From the NCBI GenBank assembly GCA_018830325.1, contig JAHJSQ010000028.1, positions 1 through 64,000 on the forward strand: a DNA stretch of 64,000 bases, given 5' to 3'. Below, piece after piece: positions 46,260 through 55,067 of the stretch (its first letter is position 1; each line of letters begins with the position of its first letter). The position numbers and the translations under genes are program-made. The stretch is from Gammaproteobacteria bacterium. GTDB lineage: Bacteria; Pseudomonadota; Gammaproteobacteria; Methylococcales; Methylomonadaceae. The notes below the pieces were generated by a model that was not told where the DNA came from, made no database searches, and saw nothing but the letters and a program-made list of their open reading frames with translations.

Positions 46260-46603
46260 GTAAAGTTATGATTGGCATTCTGTCACAGGAAAAAATGCGG
46301 GAACGGGTTCTGGCTATTGCCAAAGGTGAATACAAGCCAAAACCTTCAGAGCCCAAAATTTGGTTCACCTCAATGCGTTCTTTGGCTGAAGTTTTGAGCG
46401 ATGACAATCGGGCGCTGTTGAAAATCATTCAGGAAACCCATCCGGAGTCAATTTCATCTTTGGCGGTAATTACCGGAAGAAAACCAAGCAATCTGTCTCG
46501 TACCCTGAAAACCATGTCGAATTATGGGTTAGTGGAAATGCGACGCGAAAAAAATCAAGTCCGGCCAATTGCTGTGGCTACTGAGTTTCAGATTTTTGTT
46601 TAA
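46256..46603 (+). CDS. tumA: TumA-type antitoxin with winged-helix DNA-binding domain
   Basis: The protein has 115 aa. The C-terminal half is a winged helix (NRALLKIIQETHPESISSLAVITGRKPSNLSRTLKTMSNYGLVEMRRE) of MarR-like shape. The N-terminal part (MIGILSQEKMRERVLAIAKGEYKP) is family-typical and likely binds the toxin. It overlaps tumE by 4 bp, toxin first. It is intact and may still act as a DNA-binding regulator, including on other sites in this region. That last point is speculation. Confidence 0.8.
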   Translation: MSKVMIGILSQEKMRERVLAIAKGEYKPKPSEPKIWFTSMRSLAEVLSDDNRALLKIIQETHPESISSLAVITGRKPSNLSRTLKTMSNYGLVEMRREKNQVRPIAVATEFQIFV

Positions 46604-46960
46604 GATAATACCGATTATTGTTATGAGATCTGGCGAGATGAAATTCTCAGTGTAATTTTCAATCAAGAAGTATGCACACACGATTTCCTCTTCCAGTGGA
46701 TGTCGGATCCAGTTGACAAATCAGTCATTCGAAATGAGAGTCGGCCGACTGGTTTGGGTCGGTTGGATTCAGCGACGAGCAGCCGCTTTCAGGAATCGGA
46801 ATTCAATGACCGGTTTATGGCGATCAATTTATGTAGAGCGGACGGTCGCCAGCCGGCCCGTAGCGGTCTATCACCTAAAGTGATTCAATGACAGCAATTA
46901 GATCATTTTCTGTAGATATACGGAAACCATCTAATTACTAGATTCCCGTAGAGATATTGC
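46604..46960. other. non-coding gap
   Basis: I see no gene. An open frame at 46700-46891 translates to a low-quality sequence built from GTCGGCCGACTGG-type short repeats common between genes in such genomes. There is no clear promoter or terminator. Confidence 0.5.
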
Positions 46961-47326
46961 ATGGATTCAACAGACTTACATGGATTTGCTTAAGATAAGC
47001 AAAGCCAAAAAATTGAAGAGGACTTACTGGGTAGATCTAATTTCTCAGAAGATCTAGCGGATGCAATTGCGAGCTGGCATGGTAAGGATAGCCTGGTCGT
47101 TGCTCTGCATGGTAATTGGGGAGCAGGAAAATCATCGATTAAAAATATGGCCGTATCAAAACTGGAAGGTCTAACTGAAAATAGGCCAGATGTTGTCGAA
47201 TTTTCACCATGGGAATGGGCTGCTCAAGAGAAAATCACAGCATCATTCTTTCAAGAAATTTCAAAGTCAATTTGCCGAATAGACAAAAGTAAGCCGGGTA
47301 AAAAACTAGTACTTAGTCATTTGTAA
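46961..47326 (+). pseudogene. N-terminal fragment of a KAP-family P-loop NTPase
   Basis: From the ATG at 46961 the frame reads MDSTDLHGFA, a TAA at codon 11, then QKIEEDLLGRSNFSEDLADAIASWHGKDSLVVALHGNWGAGKSSIKNM, with the Walker A GNWGAGKSS, and VVEFSPWEWAAQEKITASFFQEI, the second KAP hallmark. KAP NTPases are 500-900 aa, membrane-linked, and often part of defence loci. The fragment stops at a TAA inside the left tip of the miniature element at 47323. It is a remnant, not a working gene. Confidence 0.8.
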
Positions 47327-47466
47327 GTATTCAGACCCCGTTGGCAAGTTACCGCAATTCAGGCGTAATTGTTGGCCTCCCCCTTTGAAAAAGGGGGATT
47401 GAGGGGGATTTATTTAAAAAATCTCCCCTAGCCCCTCTTTTTCAAAGAGGGGGGCTGAATACTTAC
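47323..47466. mobile_element. miniature element, family GTAAnTATTCA, copy 1 (144 bp)
   Basis: The tips GTAAGTATTCAG (47323-47334) and its exact complement (47455-47466) enclose CCCC-rich arms that form a second large palindrome (CCCCTTTTTCAAAGAGGGG and matching GGGGGATT...). Its tips match those at 53075-53217 and 56440-56821. There is no target duplication at its flanks (AGTCATTT against GGATGCGG), and both neighbouring coding frames end inside its tips. It therefore probably marks a recombination or deletion junction. Confidence 0.8.
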
Positions 47467-47915
47467 GGATGCGGTCTTAAAGCTTGTTTTGCATCTTTCA
47501 CTGCTTCAGAAACTATTACCTCAAATGGAGAGGCGGGACGGTGTTGTTCAAGTTCTTGCGTTAATTCTGTAATATCGCGATCGTTAAAAACTACATCGTT
47601 CTTTTTACCAGCAATAATCAAAGCATCTTCTAACCAATTCGGTCCACATCCTGTTATTTGTTCCTCAAGATAAAGTTTCTCAAGAGATGAGAGAATTTCG
47701 CTACCGCCAGCTGCATCTGCCCAATCTGGAGTTGCCGCCCTTGAATATAAATTTCCTACTAACCAACCAAATTTCGCTTGAAAATCAGGTGCCAGCCTTC
47801 CTCTTCTCGCATCAATCAGCGCATCGTAATGATGCGATTTGAGAGTCGTAATCACACGAAGGAACGCGACTGAGTTATTGCCCGAGGCGAATGGCTGTCT
47901 CAAGCCGTGAACCAC
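47463..47915 (-). pseudogene. unrecognised protein fragment, truncated at a miniature element
   Basis: The frame covers 150 aa from a GTG at 47915, and a protein-like frame extends upstream to about 47998 without a good start (TLFRCWAASLSLNWEENASNFSKV). I do not recognise the family. Segments such as DARRGRLAPDFQAKFGWLVGNLYSRAATPDW and GCGPNWLEDALIIAGKKND look like real protein. It ends ...LRPHP at the TAA supplied by the tip of the element at 47466. It is probably the internal part of a gene broken at both ends. The gap 47999-48132 shows nothing. Confidence 0.5.
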
Positions 47916-48132
47916 TTTAGAAAAATTGGACGCATTTTCCTCCCAATTCAGAGATAATGATGCTGCCCAACACCTAAATAAGGTCAGGGCAAAGATCTTT
48001 CAATTAATCAACAAAGCCCAACAAAGCGCCGCTTAAGCTATTTTCACAAACACCCTTCGCTCAGGGATTGGAAAATACTCTGTTCGATGCACTCGTTATT
48101 TGCCGGTGAACGTAACGCAGTGCCGATGGAGG

Positions 48133-49629
48133 CTATAGTTTGCATTCCATTATCGTTTGTAGCGTACCGTCTTCATCCACTGTTTCAAGCCGCACATCGA
48201 AGCCCCAGAGTCTGGCGACATGCATTAAGACTTCGTCGGCATTTTGGGCTAAGAACCTTCGATGGTATTGAGTATGGCGTAGCGTCAGCGAACGGTTGCC
48301 TTTTCGGTCGACATGATAAACCTGAATATTCGGTTCATTACTGCCCAAATTGTACTGTTCCGACAAGGCTTGCCGGATATGCTGATAACCGTCTTCGTCA
48401 TGAATTGAGGTCACGGCGATCTCCCGCTCATTGGAATCATCCAAGATGGAAAACAGTTTAAGGTCGCGAATGACTTTAGGGGATAAAAACTGACTGATAA
48501 AGCTTTCGTCCTTGAAATTCTGCATCGCGAAATGTAAGGTCTTGTTCCAATCGCTGCCGACTATTTCCGGAAACCAGCGTTCGTCTTCGAGCGTCGGCGT
48601 TTCGCAAATCCTGCGGATGTCGCTCATCATCGCGAAACCCAACGCATAGGGATTAATGCCCGAATAATAGGGGCTGTCGAAGGCCGGTTGGTAAACGACA
48701 TTGGTATGCGATTGGAGAAACTCGATCATGAATCCATCGGTTACCAGGCCTTCCTGATACATCTGATGCAAGATCGTGTAATGCCAGAAAGTCGCCCAGC
48801 CTTCGTTCATCACTTGAGTCTGCCGTTGCGGATAAAAATATTGGGCTATCTTGCGTACTATGCGAATGATTTCGCGTTGCCAAGGCTCCAGGAAAGGCGC
48901 ATTTTTTTCGATAAAATAAAGAATATTCTCTTGAGGCTCTTCGGGAAAGCGGACCTTTTCGTCAGTGGCGTCATAGGCCGGCTCCTTGGTCGGAATGGTG
49001 CGCCATAACTCGTTGACTTGGGATTGCAGATAGGCTTCTCGATCCCGTTGCCGGGCTTGCTCTTGTTGTAGAGACAATCGGGAGGGGCGTTTATACCGGT
49101 CCACGCCGAAATTTCTCAAGGCATGGCAAGAGTCAAGAATGGCTTCGACCTGTTCCTCGCCGTAGCGCTCTTCGCACTCGGCAATATAGTTTTTAGCAAA
49201 GAGCAGATAATCGATAATCGAGTCCGCGCTGGTCCAGGTCGTGAATAAATAATTATTTTTGAAAAACGAATTGTGGCCGTAAGCGGCATGCGCGATTACC
49301 AGGGCCTGCATCGTCATGCTATTTTCTTCCATTAAATAGGCGATGCAAGGATTGGAATTAATCACGATTTCATAAGCCAGGCCCATTTGACCTTTTTTAT
49401 AACGTTTTTCATTCTTGACGAATTCCTTGCCGAACGACCAGTGACTATAGCCGATGGGCATGCCGACCGAAGCATAGGCGTCCATCATTTGTTCGGCAGT
49501 GATGATTTCCAGTTGCACCGGATAGGTATCCAATCCGAAGTCGCCTGCGATACGCGCGATTTCCGTATGGTATTTTTTAATCAGTTCGAAGGTCCATTCC
49601 GATGTTTTCGATAAGGGCTTTCTAGTCAT
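48133..49629 (-). CDS. spoVR: SpoVR-family protein
   Basis: The protein has 498 aa, the normal length for the SpoVR/YcgB family. Signature stretches are SVGMPIGYSHWSFGKEFVKNEKRYKKGQMGLAYEIVINSNPCIAYLMEENSM and QVMNEGWATFWHYTILHQMY. YcgB accompanies YeaG-YeaH in many proteobacteria and is linked to nitrogen starvation and stationary-phase responses. Its biochemistry is unknown. The ATG overlaps the stop of the DUF444 gene by 4 bp, so it is the third gene of a prkA-yeaH-spoVR operon. Confidence 0.94.
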   Translation of the reverse strand: MTRKPLSKTSEWTFELIKKYHTEIARIAGDFGLDTYPVQLEIITAEQMMDAYASVGMPIGYSHWSFGKEFVKNEKRYKKGQMGLAYEIVINSNPCIAYLMEENSMTMQALVIAHAAYGHNSFFKNNYLFTTWTSADSIIDYLLFAKNYIAECEERYGEEQVEAILDSCHALRNFGVDRYKRPSRLSLQQEQARQRDREAYLQSQVNELWRTIPTKEPAYDATDEKVRFPEEPQENILYFIEKNAPFLEPWQREIIRIVRKIAQYFYPQRQTQVMNEGWATFWHYTILHQMYQEGLVTDGFMIEFLQSHTNVVYQPAFDSPYYSGINPYALGFAMMSDIRRICETPTLEDERWFPEIVGSDWNKTLHFAMQNFKDESFISQFLSPKVIRDLKLFSILDDSNEREIAVTSIHDEDGYQHIRQALSEQYNLGSNEPNIQVYHVDRKGNRSLTLRHTQYHRRFLAQNADEVLMHVARLWGFDVRLETVDEDGTLQTIMECKL

Positions 49630-50888
49630 GCGTTTGATTTCTCGAAAAGTTTACGAAATACCGGATAGATATCGGCCACTGTAGCAATTCGTTGCATCGC
49701 AAAATTGCTCCAAGTGTCTTTCAGAGTCGAATATTCGTACCAGAGGTTTTGATGCCTGTCCTCGGTGATTTCGATATAGGCGTAATACTGCATATAGGGC
49801 ATGATTTGTTCCGACAATATTTTTTTGCAGTCTATTGAATCATTATCCCAATTGTCGCCGTCGGAGGCCTGCGCGGCATAAATATTCCATTCCGAAATCG
49901 GAAAGCGGTCCTCGATGATCTTTTTCATCAAGTTGAGAGCGCTCGAAACGACCGTACCGCCGGTTTCTCTCGAATAAAAAAAGGTTTCTTCATCGACTTC
50001 ACTGGCTTCGGTGTGATGGGAGATGAATACGACTTGGGTTTTTTCATAGGTGCGCGTCAGGAAAAGGTACAGCAGCATGAAAAAACGTTTCGCCATGTCT
50101 TTTTCTTCAGGCCCCATCGAGCCCGAAACATCCATGATGCAAAACATCACTGCTTGGGTCGTCGGTTTGGGCTTGTCAATGCGGTTGTCGTAACGTAAAT
50201 CGAAGGTGTCGATAAACGGGATGCGCTCGATTTTTTCCTTGAGGCGTTTAATTTCTTCACGCAATTCGATAACCACCGGATCGGTTTCGCTGTGGCGTTT
50301 AAGCAAGTCTTCCAGTTGCGCTTCGGCCTCGGCAATCCTGTTCCGATAAGGCGCGCGCAATGCGATGCGCCGCCCCATCGCGCCCCGAAGCGAACGAATT
50401 ACATTGATATTGGTGGGTATACCGTCACTGGTATGGCCCGCGCGTACTTTTTGAGTCTCCTCGAGAGTCGCTAGACGGGTTTTGACCAGGTTGGGCAATT
50501 CGAGATCTTCAAAAAAGAAGTGCAAAAATTCCTCGCGCGTCAACTCGAAGACGAACTCGTCCATGCCTTCGCCGGAGTCGGAAGCCTGTTTACCTCGCCC
50601 TCCGCCGCCGCTTTCGGGCCGCTTTATTTTATCGCCTTGTCGAAACTCCTTGTTCCCCGGATGAATGGCTTCCCGATAACCGTCATTACTATGATGGAAA
50701 AACGGCTCCGAAATGTCTTTTGCCGGAATGGAAACCTTTTCGCCTTTATCCAAATCCTTCACGCTCCGTTCGTTTACCGCGTCGGTCACGGCCTTTTTAA
50801 TTTGGCTGCGAAAACGGCGAATAAATTTCTGCCGATTGACGGCACTCTTATTCTTTCCGTTCAGACGTCTATCTACAATTTGAGTCAC
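49626..50888 (-). CDS. yeaH: DUF444/YeaH family protein
   Basis: The protein has 420 aa from the GTG at 50888, preceded by GAGGAG 6 nt upstream. An ATG 5 bp upstream is out of frame. It has the DUF444 layout: a basic N terminus, an R-rich hinge (KRPESGGGGRGKQ), and a von Willebrand A-like domain with the metal-site motif VMFCIMDVSGSMG (DVSGS). YeaH is the partner of the kinase YeaG in stress signalling. It lies between prkA and spoVR, with a 17-bp gap and a 4-bp overlap. Confidence 0.93.
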   Translation of the reverse strand: MTQIVDRRLNGKNKSAVNRQKFIRRFRSQIKKAVTDAVNERSVKDLDKGEKVSIPAKDISEPFFHHSNDGYREAIHPGNKEFRQGDKIKRPESGGGGRGKQASDSGEGMDEFVFELTREEFLHFFFEDLELPNLVKTRLATLEETQKVRAGHTSDGIPTNINVIRSLRGAMGRRIALRAPYRNRIAEAEAQLEDLLKRHSETDPVVIELREEIKRLKEKIERIPFIDTFDLRYDNRIDKPKPTTQAVMFCIMDVSGSMGPEEKDMAKRFFMLLYLFLTRTYEKTQVVFISHHTEASEVDEETFFYSRETGGTVVSSALNLMKKIIEDRFPISEWNIYAAQASDGDNWDNDSIDCKKILSEQIMPYMQYYAYIEITEDRHQNLWYEYSTLKDTWSNFAMQRIATVADIYPVFRKLFEKSNA

Positions 50889-50905
50889 ACATTTCTCCTC
50901 AAGCG

Positions 50906-52828
50906 TTAAGACGATTTACGCACCCTCAAGTACCATTCGCTGAGTAAGCGCACTTGTTTTTCCGTATAGCCTTTTTCAATCATCCGGTCGATAAATTGTT
51001 CATGTTTTTTCTGGTCTTCGGGTGAAGCTTTGGCGTTGAAAGAAATCACCGGCAGCAGATCTTCGGTGGTCGAAAACATTTTCTTTTCGATCACAGTGCG
51101 CAGTTTCTCATAACTTGTCCAGGCCGGATATTTACCGCCGTTTTTGGCGCGAGCTCGTAACACAAAGTTAACGATTTCGTTACGGAAATCTTTGGGATTG
51201 CTGATGCCGGCCGGTTTTTCGATTTTTTCCAGCTCATCGTTCAAGGCGCTCCGGTCGAACATTTCGCCGGTATCCGGATCGCGGTAATTAGTATCTTGTA
51301 TCCAATAATCGGCATAGGTCACATAACGATCGAAGATATTTTGTCCGTATTCCGAATAAGATTGGAGATAAGCGGTTTGAATTTCCTTGCCGATAAAATC
51401 AATGTATTTTTGCGTCAAATGACCTTTCAGATAAGACAAGTACTTGTCTTCGACATCGGCCGGAAATTGCTCGCGTTCGATTTGCTGCTCAAGGACATAC
51501 AAAAGATGAACCGGATTGGCCGCGACTTCGGTATTGTCGAAGTTGAATACCTTGGACAGAATCTTGAAAGCGAACCGTGTGGAAAGACCGGTCATGCCTT
51601 CATCGACGCCGGCGAAATCGCGGTATTCTTGATAAGACTTCGCATGCGGATCGGTATCTTTGAGATTCTCGCCGTTATAAACCCTCATCTTGGAAAAGAT
51701 ATTGGAGTTTTCCGGCTCTTTCAAGCGGGATAACACTGCAAATTGTGCCATCATTTCCAAGGTGCCGGGTGCGCACGGCGCATCATGCAAGGAACTGTTT
51801 TCCAGCAGTTTATCGTAGATTTTGATTTCTTCCGAAACGCGCAAGCAATAAGGCACTTTGACAATATAAATCCGGTCGAGAAAGGCCTCATTGTTTTTAT
51901 TGTTCCTGAACGCTTGCCACTCCGATTCGTTCGAGTGGGCCAGAATAATGCCCTGAAACGGTATCGCCGGAAACCCTTCCGTGCCTTTGTAATTACCTTC
52001 CTGCGTTGCGGTCAGCAGCGGGTGCAACACCTTGATCGGCGCCTTGAACATTTCCACGAATTCCAGCAAACCTTGGTTGGCACGGCACAAGCCCCCCGAG
52101 TAACTGTAGGCATCGGGATCGTCTTGAGAATACAGTTCCAGTTTACGGATGTCGACTTTGCCGACCAGCGATGAAATATCTTGATTGTTTTCATCGCCCG
52201 GCTCGGTTTTGGCTACGGCAATCTGTTTAAGAATAGAAGGACGGATCCGAACGACTCTAAATTGGCGTATATCACCGTTGAATTCATGAAGTCGTTTCGT
52301 CGCCCAAGGCGACATGATGGTATTGAGATAACGGCCGGGGATGCTGTAGTCTTTTTCAAGAATATCGCCGTCTTCATCGGCATTGAAAAGCCCCAATGGC
52401 GATTCGAATACCGGCGAACCTTTAATCGCGTAAAACGGCGCTTTTTCCATCAATGCTTTTAGCCGTTCGGCCAGCGAAGATTTACCACCACCGACCGGAC
52501 CGAGCAAATAAAGAATCTGTTTCTTTTCTTCCAGGCCCTGAGCCGCATGACGGAAGAATGCGACTATTTGCTCGATGACCTCTTCCATTCCGTAAAATTC
52601 GCGGAAGGCGGGATAAATTTTTATGACCTTATTGGAAAATATTCGGCTAAGTCTGGGATCATTATGCGTATCCAATAATTCAGGCTCGCCGATAGCAGCC
52701 AGCATCCGCTCGGCCGGGCTTGCATAGGTCAACGGGTCTTTTTTGCAAAGCTCCAAATATTCCGGCAGAGTCAATTCTTCGTCCTTCAATTCTTCGTATT
52801 TTGCTGTATAACGCTCAAATATACTCAT
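50906..52828 (-). CDS. prkA: PrkA/YeaG serine protein kinase
   Basis: The protein has 640 aa from the ATG at 52828 (MSIFERYTAKY). The N-terminal AAA-like domain has Walker A LLGPVGGGKSSLAERLK (about 110-120) and the conserved IILAHSNESEW motif. The C-terminal kinase-like domain carries LLPVISFNAKASPEDQKKHEQFIDRM. YeaG responds to starvation and acts with YeaH. It is first in the operon. The upstream 770 bp hold the promoter region and one miniature element. Confidence 0.94.
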   Translation of the reverse strand: MSIFERYTAKYEELKDEELTLPEYLELCKKDPLTYASPAERMLAAIGEPELLDTHNDPRLSRIFSNKVIKIYPAFREFYGMEEVIEQIVAFFRHAAQGLEEKKQILYLLGPVGGGKSSLAERLKALMEKAPFYAIKGSPVFESPLGLFNADEDGDILEKDYSIPGRYLNTIMSPWATKRLHEFNGDIRQFRVVRIRPSILKQIAVAKTEPGDENNQDISSLVGKVDIRKLELYSQDDPDAYSYSGGLCRANQGLLEFVEMFKAPIKVLHPLLTATQEGNYKGTEGFPAIPFQGIILAHSNESEWQAFRNNKNNEAFLDRIYIVKVPYCLRVSEEIKIYDKLLENSSLHDAPCAPGTLEMMAQFAVLSRLKEPENSNIFSKMRVYNGENLKDTDPHAKSYQEYRDFAGVDEGMTGLSTRFAFKILSKVFNFDNTEVAANPVHLLYVLEQQIEREQFPADVEDKYLSYLKGHLTQKYIDFIGKEIQTAYLQSYSEYGQNIFDRYVTYADYWIQDTNYRDPDTGEMFDRSALNDELEKIEKPAGISNPKDFRNEIVNFVLRARAKNGGKYPAWTSYEKLRTVIEKKMFSTTEDLLPVISFNAKASPEDQKKHEQFIDRMIEKGYTEKQVRLLSEWYLRVRKSS

Positions 52829-53602
52829 CACAACCCCACAATGATTAATTACTTCTTATACCCGTCGTAGATCAAAATTCGGTGCCTGGGTGTCCGCTAA
52901 AGGACGCCGTGAATACGTCCCATGTAGGCTCTATGCCAGCTCCATGCTGGCAAAGCCTTTATCGGACACCCAGGCGCCTCCTCTGGCACTGCCAAAATTT
53001 GAAGTGCGAAAGGTATACCTTTAGTTAGACCATGGATGCGCTCATTGTCTCCAAAGTCACACGAAACATTAGACGTAATTATTCACCCCCTATCGTTCCC
53101 ACGCTCTGCGTGGGAATGAAGACCGAGACGCCCTAGCGTCTCGTACCGCTGGAGCGGTACTCAGGCATTCCCACGCAGAGCGTGGGAACGATAATTGCCG
53201 GGGGACTGAATAGTTACCATTAAGACTACGAATTTATGTTTTTAAGTGTCTTTAGGTTTAAACAGTATTTTTTACTAGAAGTTTCGTTTGCTATGCAGCT
53301 GTCGACTCATTATGCCAAATGTTTCTCGTTTTACTATAGCAATTCAATTACCGAAACCGGCTAAGTGAAATCGGAGATTTTTTGGTTAGACAAGTTCTAG
53401 GATAGGGAGTTACAGGTGAAGTGAAATTAATAAAAGCTATGTTTGCGTTAATAGTTGACTCAAAGTCAGCAGAAACCAAAGGATATAGCTTTAAATAATT
53501 TGCTTTTTTCAATATTGAGCGAATTGTTGAAAGGAGGGTATGGTGGCTCGATTGACAGGTGTCTGCGAAAGGGCAGATTTTGCTCCTCAGCAATTGCTGA
53601 TT
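52829..53602. other. long intergenic region between divergently placed operons
   Basis: It contains the upstream region of prkA (52829-53074), the miniature element at 53075-53217 and an AT-rich stretch (53218-53602) where a 81-codon frame on the minus strand lacks protein-like features. A short palindrome GGACACCCAGGCGCC/GGTGCCTGGGTGTCC lies near 52880-52980. I see no RNA gene. Confidence 0.5.
53075..53217. mobile_element. miniature element, family GTAAnTATTCA, copy 2 (143 bp)
   Basis: The tips GTAATTATTCACCCCC (53075-53090) and GGGGGACTGAATAGTTAC (53200-53217) are inverted repeats with a few mismatches. Inside lie nested palindromes: TTCCCACGCTCTGCGTGGGAA, GAGACGC...GCGTCTC, GTACCGCTGGAGCGGTAC, and TTCCCACGC...GCGTGGGAA. 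The flanks CATTAGAC and CATTAAGAC look like an 8-bp target duplication with one indel. The internal part is an inverted copy of 56711-56821. Confidence 0.8.
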
Positions 53603-54943
53603 TTAGAAGGCTTTTTTAGTTCTAATTCGGTGTTTTTCCATCTTTCGATAAAGCGTCATTCTCGAACATTGCAATTGTTCGGCGGCTTTGCTTTTATTCC
53701 AATTCGTAGCATTTAAAGCGGCCAACAGGCTCTCGCGTTCGCGATCGCTTTGATCTGAAAATGCCTTAGCCATTTCGCCGCCACGAATCGGTTCCGGCAA
53801 ATCGCTCCGGGAAATTCGTTCATAGGGAGAATCTATAAAAACGGTTTCCAAGACGTTTTTTAATTCGCGTATATTGCCCGGCCAATGGTAATCGAATAAA
53901 GCCTCTAAGGCTTCGATACTAAAGCCGACCAAACTTAATCCAAATTGCTGATTGAATTGTTTGAGATAAAAATTAAGTAGTTCCGGAATATCTTCTTTGC
54001 GCTCTCGTAACGGGGGCAAATGGACTCGGGCGATATTGAGACGAAAGTAAAGATCGTCCCTAAACTCTTTTGCCAGCATCATTTTTTCCAAATGCCGATT
54101 AGTCGCGGCGATTATTCGAATATCGAGAGCAACGCTTTGTTTAGCACCTAACGGATAAACCTCCTTGCTTTCCAGAACGCGGAGTATTTTGGCTTGCGCG
54201 TAGGGGCTCATATCCCCGATTTCGTCGAAAAAGACCGTGCCGCCATCCGCCATTTTCAATTTTCCTGCGTAGGCGGTTTGCGCGCCGGTGAATGCTCCTT
54301 TTTCGTAACCGAATAATTCGCTTTCCAATAAACTATCGGGTAAGGCCGCGCAATTAATCGCGATAAAGGGTTTACGCGAGCGTTGACTATCACCGTGGAT
54401 GAATTTTGCAACGAGCTCCTTTCCGGTTCCCGTCTCGCCAGTAATCAGCACATGACTATCGACATGAGCGACTTTTTGTAAATAGGTTTTTACCTTTTGC
54501 ATCGAATGGCTACTTCCGATGAAAGGATGATGAAGGACGGACTTTAAAGCCTGAGTGCTAGAAACCTTTGATGCCCGGGGGCTTAACAATTTAGTAACCG
54601 AATTAATCAAGTCTCGACCGGAAAATGGATATTCAAAATAATCCTTAATGCCCATGCGTAATGCCGAAATAGCAAGCCTTTCGGATCCTCGCGTCGTAAC
54701 CAAGATAACCGGAAATCTCCGGTCTTTGTCATGAATGGATTCAACAATTGCAAGCGTATCGACACCGTCCTGACAAGGAGATTCGAGGATCAGCAATTGT
54801 GGCATCGTTGCTTGGAAGTATTTCAACACTTCCTGACAAGTCATAGCTTCGACCAATTCGACCGTTTGATGATGTAAAACGGTCTGTATCGATTGCTTTA
54901 GCTCATGACTCTGAACAGCGAATAAAATAATTGGTTTATTCAT
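53603..54943 (-). CDS. sigma-54-dependent activator with degenerate receiver domain
   Basis: The protein has 446 aa from the ATG at 54943, which has GGGGAG upstream. Residues 1-115 have the receiver fold, but the phospho-acceptor Asp region reads LLILESPCQDG and the acidic pocket ILFAVQSHE lacks Asp pairs, so phosphorylation is unlikely. The AAA+ domain has Walker A GETGTGKE (about 169-176), the sigma-54 contact loop GAFTGA and Walker B GGTVFFDEIGDM. A Fis-type helix-turn-helix (NWNKSKAAEQLQCSRMTLYRKM) ends the protein. It should switch on RpoN promoters in response to a non-phosphorylation input. No kinase gene is adjacent. Confidence 0.9.
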   Translation of the reverse strand: MNKPIILFAVQSHELKQSIQTVLHHQTVELVEAMTCQEVLKYFQATMPQLLILESPCQDGVDTLAIVESIHDKDRRFPVILVTTRGSERLAISALRMGIKDYFEYPFSGRDLINSVTKLLSPRASKVSSTQALKSVLHHPFIGSSHSMQKVKTYLQKVAHVDSHVLITGETGTGKELVAKFIHGDSQRSRKPFIAINCAALPDSLLESELFGYEKGAFTGAQTAYAGKLKMADGGTVFFDEIGDMSPYAQAKILRVLESKEVYPLGAKQSVALDIRIIAATNRHLEKMMLAKEFRDDLYFRLNIARVHLPPLRERKEDIPELLNFYLKQFNQQFGLSLVGFSIEALEALFDYHWPGNIRELKNVLETVFIDSPYERISRSDLPEPIRGGEMAKAFSDQSDRERESLLAALNATNWNKSKAAEQLQCSRMTLYRKMEKHRIRTKKAF

Positions 54944-55067
54944 CGAACTCCCCATTCTGATCGCAATTGATTTAAGAGCGGATGCACATCGAAGTCTTTT
55001 ATAAAATCATCGCGAAATACTCGAACACTATTCGAAATAGTAGCTGAATTTACGAATATCGACAGAC

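Noticed and set aside
46700..46891. 63-aa ORF after tumA
   Set aside because: Built of short GC-rich intergenic repeats. No start signal or family.
53348..53593. 81-codon frame before the sigma-54 activator
   Set aside because: AT-rich with no family features and no ribosome site. Taken as chance.
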